Assembly: GCF_017464355.1 (NCBI RefSeq)
Contig: NZ_JAFUAG010000003.1
Location: 98,692-162,691 of the forward strand
Reading direction: 5' to 3'
DNA length: 64,000 nucleotides
From: Ruminococcus sp.
GTDB lineage: Bacteria; Bacillota; Clostridia; Oscillospirales; Ruminococcaceae
Shown in pieces: positions 26,490-34,905 of the stretch (position 1 is the stretch's first letter; each line of letters begins with the position of its first letter). The notes below the pieces were generated by a model. That model was not told the DNA's origin and did not search any database. It saw nothing but the letters and a program-made list of their open reading frames with translations. The translations under genes were made by a program, and so were the position numbers.

Positions 26490-27107
26490 ATGAAAAAGAC
26501 AGCTATGACCATATCTTACGAGCTGTGGGGCAAGCTTTATCTTAATATCACCAACAAGTGCCCCTGCGCCTGCACTTTCTGCCTGCGACAGAACGATGAC
26601 GGCGCCTATGGCTCCGACCCCTTGTGGCTGGAACATCAGCCTACCCTGGAGGAAGTGCTTGAAAACCTGAAACAGCGTGACCTTTCGTCTTATAAGGAGA
26701 TAATCTTCTGCGGCTACGGCGAGCCTACCAGCGAGCTGGATATACTTCTTGCTACCGCAAAATATATCCGCAGCGTGTGCGATACACCGATCAGGCTCAA
26801 CACCAACGGCCTTGCCAACCTTATCCATGAGCGCCGCACCGAGGCTGACTTCAAGGGGCTTATCGACACAGTTTCTATCAGCCTGAACGCTTCGGACAGC
26901 AAGGCCTATATGGAGATAACCCGCCCCAGGTGGAAGGATAAGGATTGCTTTGCAGAAATGCTCAGCTTCGCCGAGACCATGAAGCAGTATGTGCCCAACG
27001 TGGTGCTTACCGTGGTAGATGTCATCGGTGAGGAAGAGATAGCAAAGTCACAGAAAGTGGCTGACAGCATTGGTGTAAAGCTGAGAGTACGTCCGCTGGA
27101 AAGCTGA
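26490..27107 (+). CDS. Radical SAM protein (TatD-associated family)
   Basis: The 205-residue protein carries the cluster motif CPCACTFC (CxxxCxxC) after YLNITNKC, then FCGYGEPTSELDILL and RLNTNGLANLI, typical of the short radical SAM family often found beside tatD nucleases. No tatD lies here; the neighbours are the endonuclease IV-like gene and thrB. It lacks a SPASM domain. Start ATG at 26,490 is seven bases from GGAGG; the ATG at 26,484 is too close to it. Confidence 0.85.
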   Translation: MKKTAMTISYELWGKLYLNITNKCPCACTFCLRQNDDGAYGSDPLWLEHQPTLEEVLENLKQRDLSSYKEIIFCGYGEPTSELDILLATAKYIRSVCDTPIRLNTNGLANLIHERRTEADFKGLIDTVSISLNASDSKAYMEITRPRWKDKDCFAEMLSFAETMKQYVPNVVLTVVDVIGEEEIAKSQKVADSIGVKLRVRPLES

Positions 27108-27131
27108 CATAAACAGGAATGAGGAAGTAAA

Positions 27132-28025
27132 ATGTATAAGATACAGATACCCGCCACCTCGGCAAATCTCGGTGCGGGCTTTGATGCGCTGGGACTGGCG
27201 CTGAACTATTATAACTACGTTGAGATGGAGGAAAGCGATGTCATCGACATAGCCTCCGCTGACGGGGTGGAAGTGCCCTGTGATGAGCGAAATCTCATAT
27301 ACGTTTCCGCCAAGGACCTCTATAACGTCTGCGGCAAAAAACTCAGCGGACTAAAGCTCCGCCAGACCAACAATATCCCCATGGCAAGAGGGCTGGGCTC
27401 CTCCTCCGCCTGCATTATCGCAGGCCTGGTGGGCGCCAATAAAATGCTGGGCGACCCCCTTACCAAGGACGACTTGGTAGACCTCGCCGCCCAGATAGAA
27501 GGCCACCCCGACAACACCGCCCCCGCACTTCTCGGCGGCATAGTTACCGCAGTGTTCGACGGCAGGAAAGTCCACTGGGTCAAGCAGGAGGTCTATACAA
27601 AGCTCAAATTCGTGGCCATGATACCCGATTTTGAACTCAAGACCGAAGAAGCCCGTGCCTGCCTCCCCAAGGAGGTCAGCCATAAGGACGCAGTTTATAA
27701 CCTATCCCGTGCTGCATTGTTCTCCGCTTCTCTGCTCACAGGCAAGTTCGAGAATTTGCGCACAGCCGTCCACGATAAACTCCACCAGCCCTACCGTATG
27801 GAGCTTATCCCGGGCTGCAGGGAAGTCTTCGATATCGCCTATACCCACGGCGCCTATGCCGGCTACATAAGCGGCGCAGGCCCCACAGTGATGTCCATAG
27901 TCGATGTGGAAAATCAGTTCTTCGCAGGCAAAATGAAGTTCTCTCTGGATAACGCAGGCCTTAAAGGCTGGCAGGTCAGAGAACTGGCCATAGATAACGA
28001 GGGCACCCAGATAACCGAGATATAA
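27132..28025 (+). CDS. thrB: Homoserine kinase
   Basis: Phosphorylates homoserine for threonine synthesis. GHMP kinase of 297 residues: N-terminal PATSANLGAGFDALGLALNYY, ATP loop NNIPMARGLGSSSACIIAGL, and C-terminal SGAGPTVMSI. It competes with MetA, encoded in this window, for homoserine. No thrC is present. It follows the radical SAM gene by 24 bases. Confidence 0.96.
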   Translation: MYKIQIPATSANLGAGFDALGLALNYYNYVEMEESDVIDIASADGVEVPCDERNLIYVSAKDLYNVCGKKLSGLKLRQTNNIPMARGLGSSSACIIAGLVGANKMLGDPLTKDDLVDLAAQIEGHPDNTAPALLGGIVTAVFDGRKVHWVKQEVYTKLKFVAMIPDFELKTEEARACLPKEVSHKDAVYNLSRAALFSASLLTGKFENLRTAVHDKLHQPYRMELIPGCREVFDIAYTHGAYAGYISGAGPTVMSIVDVENQFFAGKMKFSLDNAGLKGWQVRELAIDNEGTQITEI

Positions 28026-28029
28026 AAGC

Positions 28030-28352
28030 GCAAAAGACACCCCTGCCGTAAGGCGGGTTCCCACAACGAAGCTTATGTATTTTATCGGGGGAAACCTTTC
28101 TGAAGAAAGGTTATCCCCCGAACCCCTTTCCAAAGACTTTTTATATTGGGTGGGCGAAAGGTCACTGTTCTATGATAGAACAACAAATGTTTGACACTTG
28201 CTATACTTCGCAAGTGCAGTGACTTTTCGCCCACCCAATATAGAAGTTTTAGGAAGGGGGCCTGGGGGATAACCCTTTTTCAAAAGGGTTTCCCCCAGTA
28301 GAACACATGAACTTCGTTATGAGTACCCCCCTACAGCAGGGGTGTCTTTTTG
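28030..28352. repeat. Nested palindromic element between convergent genes
   Basis: A 320-bp intergenic region folding on itself at several levels. Outer arms AAAAGACACCCCTGC (28,032) and GCAGGGGTGTCTTTT (28,336) are a perfect 15-bp inverted repeat. Next come approximate arms AACGAAGCTTATGT / ACATGAACTTCGTT. Two separate hairpins follow (GGGGGAAACCTTTCT... near 28,086 and CTGGGGGATAACCC... near 28,262). In the centre a 25-bp stem, starting ATATTGGGTGGGCGAAA, faces its complement near 28,220. The outer arms could end transcription of both thrB and addA. The inner part looks like a miniature palindromic mobile element. No ORF is supported. Confidence 0.75.
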
Positions 28353-28357
28353 CGGGT

Positions 28358-31300
28358 CTATCTCACAGCTATGTGGTATATCCTGCTCTCGGCTTCGACA
28401 CCGAGCACCTCTTTCAGTGCCTTGCGGTAAGCTGAAAGCTGCGAGGCATACTTTTCGTCCAGCCCTTTGCCCTCGGTGTTGGTCTTGTAGTCAACTATGT
28501 ACCACTTGCCGCCCTTTTGGTAAACAAGGTCCATGATACCGTTGACCAGCCTGTCCCCGTCATAGGTGCAGAATGGGAATTCGCAGTGGCACTCGGCATC
28601 TGCCAGCAGACCCAGCAGGTCGGCCTCACTGCCGTTTTCCTGCCTGTAGCCCCCGCCTGTCATGGTGTCGTATACCTCTTTCAGCTTGGCGGAAACTGCT
28701 TCGTCCTCGTGCCAGTAGTCGTTTATTATCTCCTCTACTGTGCCGTCCCGTTCAGCCCTGCCCTTTGAAGATACCAGCACCTCCATGAGCCTGTGTACCA
28801 TGGTGCCTATGACATTTGCGGGTATGCCCAAAGCTTCTGCCTTTTCGGTGATCTCAGCTTCTTCGCCCTCAGCCCTGGCCTCGGTGTCATCGGGAACTTC
28901 TCCTGCGTTCACAGGCATAGCTGTCTTCTCGTCCTCCAGGTCGCTGGGACGTTTCAGGCTGTAGCTTGGCTCGCGGACATCTTTTGCTTCCAGGTCAGTG
29001 CATTCCGCCTCAGCCCTGAGTTTTGCGATATCAGCCTCAGCCCTGGGCTTTGCCGCCCTGTCATCGGCGGGTATGCCGAACTTTGTGAAGAAGTTGTCAT
29101 CCTTGCCGAAAATGTCAGCAATGTCAGACCAGTACACAGTGTCCCTCAGTGCGTCGGGGTCTTTCTTGGTCTCGGTGTACCACTGTGAAACTATCAGCAG
29201 CTTTTCCGCACGGGTGGCAGCCACATACAAAAGCCTCAGGTGTTCTGCGGCCAGCTTGTCAGCAGCCTTGTCTTTCTCATTGGGGCAGCTGTCTGTCTTT
29301 ACATATATGGTGTTGTTGGTGCCGTTTGATTCCGATACCTCCAGCACCCTGAACTCTTCGCCGCTGGCGGTGGCCTTTGTGCTGCTCTCAGGTGCAAATA
29401 TCTTTCCCCCGGGTGAAGCCAGTATGACCACAGGTGCCTCCAGACCCTTTACCTTGTGCAGGTTCGCAAGCCTTACTCTGTCCGAACCCTTTTGCAGAGA
29501 TATGCACCTCTCCTCGCTAAGGCTGCCCGCCAGCAGCCTCCGCAGAAGTTCCGCGCCGTCACGGTAGGTCATCACCTCGCCGCAGCATTCAGCCTGCCGC
29601 AGAAGCTCCATGGCAAAGCAGTAATACTCCAGGTCAGCAGCCCCGCTTTTCTCCCACAGCTCAAGCTCAGCCGCTGTAAAGTCCATGGCAGCCGCAGGGG
29701 AAAGCCCCTGTATCTTCCTGTAAACACCCATGAGTTCTTTTACAGCCTTGCTGATGTTCGGGTGGCCTGCCAGCTCTTCCTCCTTGCAGTAAAGCGAAAG
29801 CCTCAGGCCGTCATTTCTCAGCTTTATCAGCTCGTTCACGCTTATGCCGAAGACAGGGCCCGTCAGCACCGAAAATACAGCCTCTGCATCGTCAGGCCTT
29901 GCCAGCGCCTCTGCGGCAGTGGCAAGGTTATCCAGCAGCGGGCAGTTCTCAAAGGATATCCTGCCCTCCGCCATGGCGGGTATGTTGTTCTCTGAAAGCA
30001 CTTTAAGAGCCTCGCCCACCGCAGCCTTCGAGCGCACTATCACCATGATGTCACTGTAGCGTATCTCATCAAGATATATGCTGCCGTCCTTTTTTTTGCG
30101 GCTTATCTTCCGCCTTGGGTCGCCCACCAGGCTGTTTATTATGTTCACTGTCTGCAAGCGGTCGTTCATGGTGGCATAGCGTGGGTCGCCTTTGCTCTCG
30201 TAGGCCTTGTAGAAGTATGTCCCCGTCAGCCCCTTGTCAGCCGCCCCGTCCTCCACGGGTATCTCGCTGAACTTGCTGTTTACCGCAGTGTCCTCAGGCA
30301 TAAGGGCTGCAAAGGTGTGGTTGAACTTTCTGCAAAGCTCAGGCGATGAACGGAAGTTCTTCGTCAGCCGCAGTACCTTGCCTGCGCCCTTTTCAAATAA
30401 CTCCCTCACCCTCAGGAACTGCTCTATGTCCGCCCCCTTGAAGCTGTATATGGATTGCTTGGGGTCGCCCACTATGAACAGCGAGCCCTCTCTGGGCACG
30501 CACTTCGTCCAGTCTCCGCAGGGCTTTTTAGCCGCCAGATAGAAAACTATCTCCGATTGCAGCGGGTCGGTGTCCTGGAACTCGTCCACCAGAAAATAGC
30601 GGTGCTTCCCTGTTATGTAGTTTATGAGCCTGCCGTCCTTTTCAGCGTCAGCCTTAAGCATATCCCGCAGGTACAGCAGGTAGTCGTAGAACCTCAGCTC
30701 GCCCTTTTCCCTGAGCTTTTCGGTGATAGCCTGCACCGCCGACCACACAAAGTCCATCGCCGCACGGTATTTCTCCTCGCTCATATCCCCGAAGAAAGCC
30801 TGCATCGCATCTTCGTTCATGCGCCAGCCGTTCTTGTATTCCCCAAACAGGTCGGCTATATTTACAGGCACCGCGGGCATTTGTGCAAAGGTCGCCTTCT
30901 GCAGGTCTTTGGAAAGCTTTATGAAAGTATCAAAGTTATCCGATACCCTGCCTTTCACCGAGGTGCGGTTTCTTTTTATGCTTTCCAGCACACCATCGTT
31001 GCCCTTGCTTGCGTTCAGCTTTGTGTTGGGGTCGGTGATGACAGCGCACAGCTGCCTCAGCGCATCTGCCTGTGGTTTATAGGTCGCATCAGGACTGCCC
31101 TTGGGCTTGTCGTAAATGATATCAGCGTTGCGGTGCCCCGCCAGCATACCCAGCAGCAGCCTGAAAACTGCGTCCCGCTGATAGGCAGGTATGCATACCG
31201 CGAAAAGGTCAGCCTTCTTTTTCAGGTCATCGCCGTATTCTCCCGAAAGTATGGCCGCATATTCTCTGCGGCACCTGGCGCTGAAATCCTCCTCCGATAT

Positions 31301-31690
31301 CACCGCCGATGACGCAGGCACACCCGCCTCGTTTGGGTGTTCGCTGACTATGGTGTGGCAGAAGGAGTCTATGGTGCCCATAAAGCACAGGTCTATGTTG
31401 CTGAGCGCCTGCCGGCATCTCTCCCGCATCACAGGGTCCTTCTCGTCCTTTATGACCTCAGTGAGCTTCTTCTGAAATCTCCCGTAGAATTCCTTGGCAG
31501 CCGCCTTGGTGTAGGTTATGGCGCATATCTTGTCCACCTCACGGCCCGCCCTGACCATGGCTATCATTCTGGCCACCAGCCCCGTGGTCTTGCCCGAGCC
31601 AGCACCTGCCTCCACGAAGAAGTTGGTGTCTATGTCGCTCTTTATAAGCTCCCTTGCCGGGGTGTCTTCATCTGTCATAAGTGCGTTCAT
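28358..31690 (-). CDS. addA: ATP-dependent helicase/nuclease subunit A (AddA)
   Basis: UvrD-type helicase with a C-terminal nuclease, part of the AddAB double-strand-break resection complex. Walker A is EAGAGSGKTTG near residue 30, motif Ia CAITYTKAAAKEF, motif II YFLVDEFQDTDPLQ, motif III FIVGDPKQSIYSFKGAD and motif VI YVAATRAEKLL. The nuclease motif is NGIMDLVYQ...YIVDYKTN near the C-terminus. At 1,110 residues it is slightly shorter than Bacillus AddA. Its start overlaps the end of addB by four bases. Confidence 0.95.
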   Translation of the reverse strand: MNALMTDEDTPARELIKSDIDTNFFVEAGAGSGKTTGLVARMIAMVRAGREVDKICAITYTKAAAKEFYGRFQKKLTEVIKDEKDPVMRERCRQALSNIDLCFMGTIDSFCHTIVSEHPNEAGVPASSAVISEEDFSARCRREYAAILSGEYGDDLKKKADLFAVCIPAYQRDAVFRLLLGMLAGHRNADIIYDKPKGSPDATYKPQADALRQLCAVITDPNTKLNASKGNDGVLESIKRNRTSVKGRVSDNFDTFIKLSKDLQKATFAQMPAVPVNIADLFGEYKNGWRMNEDAMQAFFGDMSEEKYRAAMDFVWSAVQAITEKLREKGELRFYDYLLYLRDMLKADAEKDGRLINYITGKHRYFLVDEFQDTDPLQSEIVFYLAAKKPCGDWTKCVPREGSLFIVGDPKQSIYSFKGADIEQFLRVRELFEKGAGKVLRLTKNFRSSPELCRKFNHTFAALMPEDTAVNSKFSEIPVEDGAADKGLTGTYFYKAYESKGDPRYATMNDRLQTVNIINSLVGDPRRKISRKKKDGSIYLDEIRYSDIMVIVRSKAAVGEALKVLSENNIPAMAEGRISFENCPLLDNLATAAEALARPDDAEAVFSVLTGPVFGISVNELIKLRNDGLRLSLYCKEEELAGHPNISKAVKELMGVYRKIQGLSPAAAMDFTAAELELWEKSGAADLEYYCFAMELLRQAECCGEVMTYRDGAELLRRLLAGSLSEERCISLQKGSDRVRLANLHKVKGLEAPVVILASPGGKIFAPESSTKATASGEEFRVLEVSESNGTNNTIYVKTDSCPNEKDKAADKLAAEHLRLLYVAATRAEKLLIVSQWYTETKKDPDALRDTVYWSDIADIFGKDDNFFTKFGIPADDRAAKPRAEADIAKLRAEAECTDLEAKDVREPSYSLKRPSDLEDEKTAMPVNAGEVPDDTEARAEGEEAEITEKAEALGIPANVIGTMVHRLMEVLVSSKGRAERDGTVEEIINDYWHEDEAVSAKLKEVYDTMTGGGYRQENGSEADLLGLLADAECHCEFPFCTYDGDRLVNGIMDLVYQKGGKWYIVDYKTNTEGKGLDEKYASQLSAYRKALKEVLGVEAESRIYHIAVR

Positions 31691-34212
31691 ACCGTTTCCT
31701 CCTTACCGCAAATGCCGCCGAGCCTGCAATACTTGCAGTTGTCATCACCTGGGTTGCATTCAAATGTGCAGTTTTTCAGTGCCTCTGCAAATTCCGCCAG
31801 CTTGCTGTCAAGCTTTTGTTCCATGTCGCTGTCGTATCTGCATGGTACGACCTCGTTCTTGCGCACATACCTGTATTCGCAGCCCGTCACGTTCAGCCCC
31901 TGCTGCCTGAGCATATATGCGTATATCACCGTCTGTAAGCAGCTGTCGATGTCGTCCTTTATGTGCTTTACTTTCCGGCCCGACTTGTAGTCGATGATAG
32001 TGGCTTCGCCCTTGTCGTTCACCGCCACCCTGTCAGGCAGACCATACAGCGTCAGCCCGCTTTTTTCGTGCTCCACAGAATAGGCTTCCTCTGCCGATAC
32101 CACACTGCCGTCACCCGCATTCATGGCAAAGGCGTTCTCTGCCATTTCCATAAACTCGTGCCTCATGGCAGCAGCCCTGTCATCGTGCATCGGGGGACGT
32201 CTTTTCATGGCCCCGTCAAAAAGCCCGCCTGCCAGCGCCAGTATGTCGTCCTTGGTCATGTGGGGGTCCCCCGCACTTTCTTCCATTACCTTGTGCAGCA
32301 GTGTGCCCTGATCGTTGGCCGCCAGTATTTCCAGCGGGTCGTCGCTTTCCGCAGGCCTTATTCCCAGTATGCTCTCAAGCAAAAAGTGCTTCGGGCACTG
32401 GAAGAATACTTCTATGGCCGAGGGCGAAAACTTCCTGAATTTTCTCAGGTCGGTGACTAACGTGTCTTCGCTTTTCTCAGCAGCCTTGCCCGCAGGCAGC
32501 CTGCCGTCTATGTAAGCTCTGCCCGCAGCCGCGTCCACTGAAAGGGCAGCCGTGAAAAATCCTGCCTTGCGCTTTTCGATATCCTGCCCCCCGCTCAGTT
32601 CATCTATGACCGATGAGGGGTTCTCGTCCTTAAGCTCCGAAAGCTCGTAGTTGTAGTATGAAAGCCTTACCTTGCACCCAAGCCCCGCCGCCAGCGACAT
32701 CAGCGAGAACAGCTGCTCTCTCCTGCGCATCAGGTCCTCCGCCGAGGTCGGCAGCGCACCCTTTTCAAACAGCTCGCAGTCGCAGTCCAGTACCAGGTGG
32801 TCTTCGCACCTCTCCCCGGGGAAATTGTCCGCCGACAGCCCCGCGATGAAGATGTTCTCCCTCATGGAGAATACCGCATTTTCCACCGATACCAGGTGCA
32901 GCGCTCCGCCGCAGCTGTTTTCGGGACGAACATAGCCTTTCAGCAGCTGGGGTATCACCTCCGTGATATCTTCACCCACCAGCTCCCTCAGCTGACTGCC
33001 CAGCCGTACTGCCGCAGCCTTGTCCCCTGCACCCAGGGCGTTCCTGCGGCGCACAGCATACTTGTCTATTATGTACCCCGCACCTCTGCCCAGCTCCTCA
33101 AACAGAGCCTCCGCATCTTTCAACGCGGCCAGCTGTTCTATGACGTCCTTGTCGGTGCTTGCTGGGTCCAGCGTCATTGAGTATTCCCTTATCCGCCTGC
33201 TGTTCATCTCCCTGTCAAACCCCAGCCGCAGTTCACCCGCAGCCCTCACCGCAGCTTTCAGCCTGCCCGAGGGGTGTTCTTCTTTTTCGGGGAAGATAGC
33301 CTTGTAAAGCTTCTTGCGGTCAAAGGCCTCACTGAAAAGCATATCGCTCAACCCGTCAATGCCGAAGCAGCCCTCTGCCGCCCAGCTGCGTATAAGACTC
33401 AGCAGCTTTGCAGGATATGTGGAGGTCAGCAGCGTGCCGCAGCCCAGGGTCAGGGGTATGTCGTACCTGCCGCACACCTCGCTGAAAAGCTGTGAATATT
33501 TTGCTGTGTCCGTCACTGCGATAAGGCAGCTGTCCAGGGGCAGGCCTTTTTTAAATATGCAGTCGATGATGTCCTCCGCTTCGTTTGAAGCCCCGTAAGC
33601 CTCCGTCAGCGCCTCAGCCTTCGGCTCGGCATTTTCCGCCCCGTAAAGCCCCGCCAGGGTCACGCACTCAGCCTTCCCCCCCGAAAGCTTTTCCAGCAGC
33701 CTGCTCTCCAAAGGCGAAAGGGGATACCCCTCCGCATACAGGAATTCGTACAGCTCGCCGTCAAGGGCTTCACATTCCGCCAGCGCCTGCCGCATGACAG
33801 TTATGCGGTCGGTCAGTCCCTGCTCCTCCAGATGATTTTCGTAAGCGTCCAGCGCCTCCAGCAAAGCCGCGTTCTTGTCAGCAAAAAGCCCCTCGGGAAG
33901 CTTCTCGTGCAGCACATCGTCATCTGCCGCGCCCCTCAGCTTGTCCAGTGCCGAGGCCAGCAGCTGTGCATCGGTGTAAGCCGCAGGCCTGAAATATTCT
34001 ATATCCTTCATGACAGCCCCCGCAGCTGCCGCCTGAGAACGGGGGCTTATGAGCCTGCCCTTTACAGACTTCCCGCTGACAGCCAGCCCCAGCCTTGCCA
34101 GCTCCGTGCCGTCCACTATGCGCAGCCCCGCAGGACATACCCCGCGCTTAGCCAGACTTCTCATAAACTCCGTGCCGTTGGCCGAGGGTATAAGACATAT
34201 CTTCTCTTTCAT
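31687..34212 (-). CDS. addB: ATP-dependent nuclease subunit B (AddB)
   Basis: Partner of AddA. This 841-residue protein has a degenerate helicase body and a C-terminal PD-(D/E)XK nuclease (YGLPDRVAVN...ATIIDYKSG). The iron-sulfur cysteines are present: CPKHF before the nuclease domain and a final C-x2-C-x5-C (NCKYCRLGGIC). It is shorter than Bacillus AddB (about 1,160), and no clear Walker A is visible. Start at 34,212 follows GGGAGG; an in-frame ATG five codons earlier lies upstream of that RBS. It precedes addA in the usual order. Confidence 0.9.
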   Translation of the reverse strand: MKEKICLIPSANGTEFMRSLAKRGVCPAGLRIVDGTELARLGLAVSGKSVKGRLISPRSQAAAAGAVMKDIEYFRPAAYTDAQLLASALDKLRGAADDDVLHEKLPEGLFADKNAALLEALDAYENHLEEQGLTDRITVMRQALAECEALDGELYEFLYAEGYPLSPLESRLLEKLSGGKAECVTLAGLYGAENAEPKAEALTEAYGASNEAEDIIDCIFKKGLPLDSCLIAVTDTAKYSQLFSEVCGRYDIPLTLGCGTLLTSTYPAKLLSLIRSWAAEGCFGIDGLSDMLFSEAFDRKKLYKAIFPEKEEHPSGRLKAAVRAAGELRLGFDREMNSRRIREYSMTLDPASTDKDVIEQLAALKDAEALFEELGRGAGYIIDKYAVRRRNALGAGDKAAAVRLGSQLRELVGEDITEVIPQLLKGYVRPENSCGGALHLVSVENAVFSMRENIFIAGLSADNFPGERCEDHLVLDCDCELFEKGALPTSAEDLMRRREQLFSLMSLAAGLGCKVRLSYYNYELSELKDENPSSVIDELSGGQDIEKRKAGFFTAALSVDAAAGRAYIDGRLPAGKAAEKSEDTLVTDLRKFRKFSPSAIEVFFQCPKHFLLESILGIRPAESDDPLEILAANDQGTLLHKVMEESAGDPHMTKDDILALAGGLFDGAMKRRPPMHDDRAAAMRHEFMEMAENAFAMNAGDGSVVSAEEAYSVEHEKSGLTLYGLPDRVAVNDKGEATIIDYKSGRKVKHIKDDIDSCLQTVIYAYMLRQQGLNVTGCEYRYVRKNEVVPCRYDSDMEQKLDSKLAEFAEALKNCTFECNPGDDNCKYCRLGGICGKEETV

Positions 34213-34296
34213 ATCAAAGCCTCCCATTACCGTAATGCTCCATCAGGCCGCCCCCTGACAGGACAGCCTCCATGCTTTATTATAAGTTCGTTCATT

Positions 34297-34325
34297 ATTA
34301 TATCACATTTCAAATGATAATGCAA
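34297..34325 (-). promoter_or_regulatory. Promoter of addB-addA
   Basis: On the minus strand, TTGCAT (34,320-34,325) and TATAAT (34,297-34,302) with a 17-base spacer, 85 bases before the addB start. Confidence 0.8.
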
Positions 34326-34355
34326 GGGATATAAGTCCGAATATCCGTACAGTAA

Positions 34356-34391
34356 ATAGAAAAGACCGCAGGCACACGCCCACGGTCTCAG
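34356..34391 (-). terminator. Terminator after cheA-cheW
   Basis: On the minus strand AGACCG...CGGTCT forms an imperfect stem with GGGC/GCC inner pairs, followed by TTTTCTATTT. It separates the chemotaxis operon from addB. Confidence 0.75.
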
Positions 34392-34414
34392 AACACTCCC
34401 GCTTTTGATGATAT

Positions 34415-34447
34415 CGTATTTTCCCCGCCGAAGGCAGGGAAAATACG
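34415..34447. repeat. Hairpin element, copy 1
   Basis: CGTATTTTCCC and GGGAAAATACG are perfect 11-bp arms around an inner GCC-GAA-GGC. A longer relative (GTATTGTTTCCCCCGCC arms, TTC loop) lies at 54,712-54,748. Both sit in intergenic DNA. Confidence 0.6.
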
Positions 34448-34470
34448 CAAGCAGATCATGTCTCAAAATA

Positions 34471-34905
34471 TCATGTCCTCGCCACAACGCTCGGGTCAAG
34501 CACGGATATCCTCGGCTTGCCCTCCCGCACAACGAAGCCTCTTACAATGCCGTTGTCAACAGGTGAACGGGCTATATCCCCCGGGGATATGTTCTCCACG
34601 TCCGTTACCCTGTCCACCAGCAGCCAGCAGAGCATGGTGTTTATCTCCGCCACTATAACGCAGCTGCGCTCATCGTATTCCCCCGCGGGAAGCCCCAGCC
34701 TCAGCCGCAGGTCCATAACAGGCACCGCCTTGCCGCGGTGGTTCATAAGTCCCAGCACATAGGGTGGTGCCGTGGGTATCTTTGTCACCTCGGGGGGCTC
34801 GATTATGTCCGAAACATCAAGTATGTAAAACCCGAACATCTCGTCGCCTGCCATAAAGGTCAGTATCTGCCCGCCGTTTTCTATCAGCTCGTTCAGGTCA
34901 GCCAT
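34471..34905 (-). CDS. cheW: Chemotaxis coupling protein CheW
   Basis: A 144-residue CheW-domain protein that links receptors to CheA. Family features are ILTFMAGDEMFGFYILDVSDII at the N-terminus, VLGLMNHRGKAVPVMDLRLRLG in the middle and the C-terminal VRGFVVREGKPRISVLD. Its start overlaps the cheA stop by 8 bases. No receptor, cheY, cheR or cheB gene is in the window. Confidence 0.93.
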   Translation of the reverse strand: MADLNELIENGGQILTFMAGDEMFGFYILDVSDIIEPPEVTKIPTAPPYVLGLMNHRGKAVPVMDLRLRLGLPAGEYDERSCVIVAEINTMLCWLLVDRVTDVENISPGDIARSPVDNGIVRGFVVREGKPRISVLDPSVVART

